Origin: Desulfobacterales bacterium
GTDB taxonomy: Bacteria > Desulfobacterota > Desulfobacteria > Desulfobacterales > UBA2174_A
Direction: 5' to 3'
Length of the DNA stretch: 44,000 bases
Assembly: GCA_025454075.1 (NCBI GenBank)
Contig: JALOPD010000029.1
Coordinates: 1-44,000 of the forward strand
The position numbers and the translations under genes were made by a program. Of the stretch, positions 38,561 to 44,000 are shown piece by piece. How positions within the stretch are numbered: position 1 is the stretch's first letter; the number at the start of each line of letters is the position of its first letter. The notes beneath the pieces are model-generated. The model saw nothing but the letters and a program-made list of their open reading frames with translations, was not told the DNA's origin and made no database searches.

Positions 38561-39271
38561 ATGGAAAAGACGATCGGCGTTCTAGGCGGCATGGGGCCCG
38601 AGGCCACGCTGGATCTCTTCGGCAAGATCATCGCCCACACCCCGGCGGCCAGGGACCAGGATCACCTGCGGGTGGTCATCGACTCCAACCCCAAGGTGCC
38701 GGACCGCACGGCGGCCATTCTCAGAGGGGGGGCGTCGCCGGTGCCGGCGATGAAGGCGGGGATCGAGGCCCTGCAGCGGGCGGGCGCGGACTTCGTGGTC
38801 ATCCCCTGCGTGTCGGCGCATTTCTTCCTGGAGGAGCTGCAGCGGGAGGCCGGGCTGCCGATTCTGTCGATGTTCGACGTCGCGGCCGAACACATGCGCC
38901 AGCACCACCCGCTCATCCGCCGGGTCGGTCTGCTGGCGACCACCGGCACGCTCCAGGGGGGCCGCTTCCGGGAAAAGCTCCAGGCGTCGGGGATCGAAAC
39001 CATCACGCCGGCAGGGCCGGACCAAGAGCGCGTCATGGTCTCCATATACGAGATCAAGGGCGCACCCGGCGGCCGGGGCCGCAGCGCGATCGCAGCCGAG
39101 ATCCGTGAAATCGCCGGGAGGCTGATCCAGCGCGGCGCCCAGGGGGTGCTTGCCGGCTGCACCGAAATCCCATTGGCTTTGAAGCCCGGCGATCTCGGCG
39201 TTCCCGTGTTCGACACGCTCCTGATCCTGGCACGGGCGGCGATCGCAGCCGCCGGCCGCACCCCCCTATAA
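38561..39271 (+). CDS. Aspartate/glutamate racemase family protein
   Basis: 236 residues of the Asp/Glu racemase fold. The N-terminus reads MEKTIGVLGGMGPEATLDLF; the first catalytic Cys lies in VIPCVSAHFFLEEL and the second in VLAGCTEIPLAL. The usual NTAH following the first Cys is VSAH here. A PIx-x-D(D/V)AAEHM-like segment and the RRVGLLATTGTLQGGRF loop match the family. Such enzymes interconvert L- and D-aspartate or glutamate without a cofactor. Placed behind a glutamate/aspartate-type importer, it suggests use of D-amino acids from peptidoglycan or sediment. The ATG at 38561 follows TAGGG. It converges with the phosphatase gene. Confidence 0.86.
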   Translation: MEKTIGVLGGMGPEATLDLFGKIIAHTPAARDQDHLRVVIDSNPKVPDRTAAILRGGASPVPAMKAGIEALQRAGADFVVIPCVSAHFFLEELQREAGLPILSMFDVAAEHMRQHHPLIRRVGLLATTGTLQGGRFREKLQASGIETITPAGPDQERVMVSIYEIKGAPGGRGRSAIAAEIREIAGRLIQRGAQGVLAGCTEIPLALKPGDLGVPVFDTLLILARAAIAAAGRTPL

Positions 39272-39291
39272 AAACCGTTGGAAACGGTTTT
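39271..39291. terminator. Bidirectional terminator between convergent genes
   Basis: AAAACCGTT (39271-39279), 3-base loop, AACGGTTTT (39283-39291). The stem is A-rich on one side and T-rich on the other, so it works in both directions. It overlaps the last base of the racemase stop and the last base of the minus-strand phosphatase stop. Confidence 0.75.
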
Positions 39292-40751
39292 CACAGCAGC
39301 TTCACCACCACCAGCGTGACGTCATCCTCCTGGGGGGCCTCTCCGCGGAAGGCATGCACCGCCTGGATCACGGCGGCCTGAATGGCTGCGGCGGGGGCGG
39401 CGGCGTTGGCGCGGATGATCTCGCGGACCCGCTCGCTCCCGAAAAGCTCGCCGGCCGTGTTGCGGGTTTCGGTGATCCCGTCGGTCCCGATGACGACCAC
39501 CGACCCGGGCTCCCACCCCTGCCGGGTGTAGTCCCGGTATTCGGCATCATCGACCACCCCCATTGCCATCCCTTCACCGCCCAGCTCGTGGAAGCCGGCG
39601 CCGGCCCTGTTGTAAACCACGGCCGGCTCGTGTCCGGCGCGGACCCAGCGCAGGGTTTTCGCGGCCGGGTCGATCTCAAGGAAGAACATGCTCATGAAGC
39701 GGCCGGTGGCCGCGCTGTCCCGGGTCACGTGGCGGTTGACGTCCCGCGCCAGCAGTGATGGGCTTTTGAAGTCCTGGGTCCCCGAGAGAAGGAAGGCCCG
39801 GGCGGAGGCCATGAAGAGCGCCGCGTCGATGCCGTGCCCCGACACGTCCGCCACGACGATGCCCAGCCGGCCGGCGGGCAGAAAAACGTAGTCGTAGTAG
39901 TCTCCGCCCGTTTCGTTGCAGTAGATGCTGGCCCCGGCCAGGTCGAGCCCCGGGACCCTAGGCGGGGCGGCCGGAAGCAGGGTGCGCTGCACTTCCTCCG
40001 CCAGCTTGAGGGCCGTGATCAATTCGATGCGGTGGCGCAGCCCCTCGATCATGGTGTTGGTGTGGCCGGCGATCAGGCCGAATTCGTCGCGGGTCGCGAC
40101 GGGCACCATCCGGCTCAGGTCGCCGTTGGTGACCCGCTCGAGCACGCCGGTTTCATTTTCGAACAGAAGCTTGAGGTTGCGTGAATACGAGACGATCAGG
40201 TTGACGGCCAGCCCCAGGAGCACGGCCATGATGAAAAGGACTTCGTAGGTGACCGACAGGACGGCGTCGCGGACCGCGCCGGGGTCGGTCCCGACCGTGG
40301 TCATCCAGGACATGTCGCGGGCAATCACCGAAAGGTTGACCACCGAGACGCAGAGCGCCGTCGCGACCGCCACCAAGGTGAACCGCCGGGTCATGGAGTA
40401 GAGGCGCTTGGGGGGCGCCTGGGTGGTGTGTTCGGCCAGCGCGCTCAGAATAATCGCCCGTTCCCGGGCCAGGGACATGTCCAGGGCGATGAAAAAACTG
40501 TAGATGAGAACGCCGTAAATCAGACTGAGCGTGCTCGGCGCGGGGAACCCATGGACCATGACATTCAGGGAGGCGGCCACCAGGCCCGCGGCCAGTCCCA
40601 GCAGGAAATCGAAAACGAATTGGCGCTTGGGCTGCGTCACCTCGTCGGCGACCGTCACCCAGCGCTTTTCGAGAGGCCGGCGCAGGGCCAGGACCACCAG
40701 GTAGGCCGCAAAAATGTGCACCCCCAGGCTCACGGGGGGTAGCTCCGCCAT
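39291..40751 (-). CDS. SpoIIE/RsbU-type PP2C phosphatase with membrane and HAMP domains
   Basis: 486 residues. Several N-terminal membrane helices (about 10-190), including SLIYGVLIYSFFIALDMSLA and VLFIMAVLLGLAVNLIVSYS, are followed by a HAMP linker (LKLLFENETGVLERVTNGDL, then ATRDEFGLIAGHTNTMIEGL) and a cytoplasmic PP2C-type serine phosphatase. Metal and catalytic motifs are intact: ETGGDYYDY, VVADVSGHGIDAALFM, IGTDGITETRN and QEDDVTLVVV. It would dephosphorylate the STAS antagonist encoded at 31175-31507 in response to an envelope signal. Preceded by a 21-residue leader ORF and a strong promoter. Separated by the amino-acid uptake operon from its likely partners. Confidence 0.87.
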   Translation of the reverse strand: MAELPPVSLGVHIFAAYLVVLALRRPLEKRWVTVADEVTQPKRQFVFDFLLGLAAGLVAASLNVMVHGFPAPSTLSLIYGVLIYSFFIALDMSLARERAIILSALAEHTTQAPPKRLYSMTRRFTLVAVATALCVSVVNLSVIARDMSWMTTVGTDPGAVRDAVLSVTYEVLFIMAVLLGLAVNLIVSYSRNLKLLFENETGVLERVTNGDLSRMVPVATRDEFGLIAGHTNTMIEGLRHRIELITALKLAEEVQRTLLPAAPPRVPGLDLAGASIYCNETGGDYYDYVFLPAGRLGIVVADVSGHGIDAALFMASARAFLLSGTQDFKSPSLLARDVNRHVTRDSAATGRFMSMFFLEIDPAAKTLRWVRAGHEPAVVYNRAGAGFHELGGEGMAMGVVDDAEYRDYTRQGWEPGSVVVIGTDGITETRNTAGELFGSERVREIIRANAAAPAAAIQAAVIQAVHAFRGEAPQEDDVTLVVVKLL

Positions 40752-40757
40752 GAACGG

Positions 40758-40823
40758 TCAGACCTGGCCTCCGTAGACGGTCAGAATCACGACGGCGATC
40801 AGGTAGTGGATGAGAATGCGCAT
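40758..40823 (-). CDS. 21-residue hydrophobic leader or small protein
   Basis: An ATG at 40823, after GGTGG, encodes the short hydrophobic peptide MRILIHYLIAVVILTVYGGQ and V, ending six bases before the phosphatase ATG. It lies between a near-perfect promoter and the phosphatase gene and would couple translation of the phosphatase, whose own ribosome site is weak. It may be a genuine small membrane protein or a coupling leader. Too short to assign by similarity. Confidence 0.45.
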   Translation of the reverse strand: MRILIHYLIAVVILTVYGGQV

Positions 40824-40881
40824 GGAGGCCACCTTGTTCGGCAGTTGAGGGGTGAGGAGGTCCAAAAACCGGCGATGGGTG

Positions 40882-40910
40882 AATATAGAGGTGTGGGCCT
40901 TCGGTGTCAA
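40882..40910 (-). promoter_or_regulatory. Near-perfect sigma-70-type promoter of the SpoIIE-type phosphatase
   Basis: Read on the minus strand: TTGACA at 40910-40905, 17-bp spacer, TATATT at 40887-40882. Transcription would begin around 40875 and cover the 21-residue leader. Confidence 0.7.
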
Positions 40911-40963
40911 TCAAGAGACGGGCAAGAGGCGGGCGTGCGTCCCTGCGACGGGCGCGAATGCTT

Positions 40964-40993
40964 TTGACAAGATGTCGGCGTGGACGCTATATG
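40964..40993 (+). promoter_or_regulatory. Promoter candidate for the DUF2065-queA-tgt group
   Basis: TTGACA at 40964-40969, an 18-bp spacer, TATATG at 40988-40993. It is divergent from the phosphatase promoter, 54 bp away. The leader to 41101 shows no riboswitch-like structure that I can recognise. Confidence 0.5.
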
Positions 40994-41100
40994 TTGCTCA
41001 GCTGAAAAAACCGTTGCCGGGGGAGCCGCGGCCGGGCGGGGCGGGGTGCCGGCCGCGTGGGTCCGGCGGCGGATGCGGGCGTGGGAATGGGATCGGTGGC

Positions 41101-41286
41101 ATGGAATATTTTCTGTGTGTTCTTGGAATGGTGCTGATCGTGGAAGGACTTCCCTATTTTGCCTTCCCCGCCCGGATGAAGGAGTGGCTCGCACGGATCG
41201 GGGCGACGCCCGACGGGCATTTGCGCAAGCTCGGTTTGGCCCTCATGGCCCTCGGACTGTGGCTGGTGTATGCGGGGAGATCTTGA
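41101..41286 (+). CDS. DUF2065 (YjeT-like) small membrane protein
   Basis: 61 residues from the ATG at 41101. The pattern MEYFLCVLGMVLIVEGLPYF, a short amphipathic loop with MKEWLARIGATPDGHLRKLG, and a second helix LALMALGLWLVYAGR, matches the DUF2065 family of two-helix inner-membrane proteins. Function is unknown; in Escherichia coli the relative yjeT lies next to hflC. An in-frame start upstream at 40852 would add 83 unrelated residues. queA begins 6 bp after its stop, so the two are probably in one transcript. Confidence 0.7.
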   Translation: MEYFLCVLGMVLIVEGLPYFAFPARMKEWLARIGATPDGHLRKLGLALMALGLWLVYAGRS

Positions 41287-41292
41287 CGGCCC

Positions 41293-42342
<1,050 letters not shown>

Positions 42343-42345
42343 CGG

Positions 42346-43518
<1,173 letters not shown>

Positions 43519-43678
43519 TATAGGTTCGCCAGAACACGGTGTCTGGGTATTCGGCCATTCCGGTGTCCGGTTCAACGCCACCCGGCCGAAACACCCACAT
43601 GCCTTGGAGCGGGCATCCCGGCCCGCCGGTTGCGCAGACCACGGCCGGCCGGAGGGGTCCGGCAAAGGAGGAGGGGCC

Positions 43679-43900
43679 ATGAAAGAAAAAGTGCAGGCGG
43701 CCATCGAAAAGATCCGGCCCATGCTGCAGCGGGACGGCGGCGATGTGGAGCTGGTGGGCGTGCAGGAGGGCGTTGTCACGGTGCGGCTCAAGGGGGCCTG
43801 CCACGGCTGCCCAATGGCGCAGATGACGCTCAAAAACGGGATCGAGAAGCTTTTGAAAAGAGAGGTGCCGGAAATTGTTTCCGTGCAGGCGGCAAACTAA
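43679..43900 (+). CDS. NifU-C-terminal-like Fe-S scaffold protein
   Basis: 73 residues, a stand-alone NifU C-terminal (Nfu) domain. The pattern KVQAAIEKIRPMLQRDGGDV, VVTVRLKGACHGCPMAQMTL contains the CHGC (C-x-x-C) motif that bridges a 4Fe-4S cluster between two subunits, followed by KNGIEKLLKREVPEIVSV. It stores or transfers clusters to apo-proteins; the radical-SAM and 4Fe-4S enzymes in this window would be natural clients. ATG at 43679 follows AAAGGAGGAGG. The 160-bp gap upstream, after tgt, shows no clear structured element. It precedes the epimerase gene by 43 bp. Confidence 0.88.
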   Translation: MKEKVQAAIEKIRPMLQRDGGDVELVGVQEGVVTVRLKGACHGCPMAQMTLKNGIEKLLKREVPEIVSVQAAN

Positions 43901-43935
43901 AATAATTTGAAATTTCAGATTTGAAATTTTAAAGG
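43901..43935. repeat. AT-rich gap with repeated TTTGAAA-like words
   Basis: Words ATTTGAAATTTCAG and ATTTGAAATTTT follow one another in the short gap between the Nfu-like gene and the epimerase. They resemble the ATTTCAA tandem repeat at 19232-19262 on the opposite strand. Confidence 0.6.
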
Positions 43936-43943
43936 AGGATATC

Positions 43944-44000
43944 ATGAAAGTTCTGAAAATCGATCATTTGGGAATCGCCGTAAAGAGCATCGACGGGGGG
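43944..44000 (+). CDS. mce: Methylmalonyl-CoA epimerase (start, partial)
   Basis: Only the first 19 residues are in the window: MKVLKIDHLGIAVKSIDGG. This start, with the metal-ligand His of a glyoxalase/VOC-fold strand (KIDHLGIAVKSID), is that of methylmalonyl-CoA epimerases, which convert (S)- to (R)-methylmalonyl-CoA in propionate metabolism. AAAGGAGG precedes the ATG by six bases. It is consistent with odd-chain or propionate carbon use in an anaerobe. The identification rests on a short N-terminus. Confidence 0.75.
   Translation, partial: MKVLKIDHLGIAVKSIDGG

Overview
The window reads as chromosome of a high-GC, probably anaerobic Gram-negative bacterium of the Desulfobacterota (former Deltaproteobacteria). 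Supporting signs are a class III (oxygen-sensitive) ribonucleotide reductase with its radical-SAM activase, lipoproteins and periplasmic proteins, acyl-CoA metabolism, the start of a methylmalonyl-CoA epimerase gene, and a gene order that mixes ABC transporters with partner-switching regulators. The taxonomic call is inference; there is no rRNA or tRNA here.

Layout. 0-2.1 kb: a less GC-rich accessory segment with two toxin-antitoxin-type pairs (RHH/RelE-ParE and HEPN/MNT) bracketed by ~90% identical 88-bp direct repeats. 2.2-4 kb: exported thioredoxin-like protein, small membrane protein, ChaN-like lipoprotein. 4-7 kb: nrdD-nrdG behind two NrdR-type boxes spaced 31 bp; nrdD carries a 42-bp internal tandem duplication and is frameshifted. 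7-13 kb: small envelope proteins, an HD hydrolase, a long-chain acyl-CoA ligase, a MaoC-type hydratase and a 4Fe-4S protein. 13-18.3 kb: a tight surface-glycan operon (GT4 glycosyltransferase, histidine phosphatase, polysaccharide deacetylase, two tandem MurG-like glycosyltransferases).

18.4-29.2 kb is the most unusual part: a compact FtsX-type permease, a LolD/MacB-type ATPase, a 1665-residue protein fusing an apparently dead M28 peptidase domain to an FtsX permease, and two large OPT-like membrane proteins (DUF6785/DUF6784 type), the second frameshifted. It is followed by a periplasmic protein, an unknown protein and an orphan PqqD-like protein. I infer an envelope export or extraction machine of unknown substrate.

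31.2-35.0 kb (minus strand): an ABC exporter with a very large insertion in its nucleotide-binding domain, a cyclic-nucleotide-binding-like protein, an RsbW-type kinase and a STAS antagonist. The matching SpoIIE/RsbU-type phosphatase is at 39.3-40.75 kb, so a complete partner-switching set is present, interrupted by a glutamate/aspartate-type ABC uptake operon and an Asp/Glu racemase (35.3-39.3 kb). 41-44 kb: DUF2065 protein, queA, tgt (queuosine tRNA modification), a NifU-C-like Fe-S scaffold and the start of methylmalonyl-CoA epimerase. Several intergenic gaps contain short mirrored or tandem low-complexity repeats of different families, often beginning at the stop codon.
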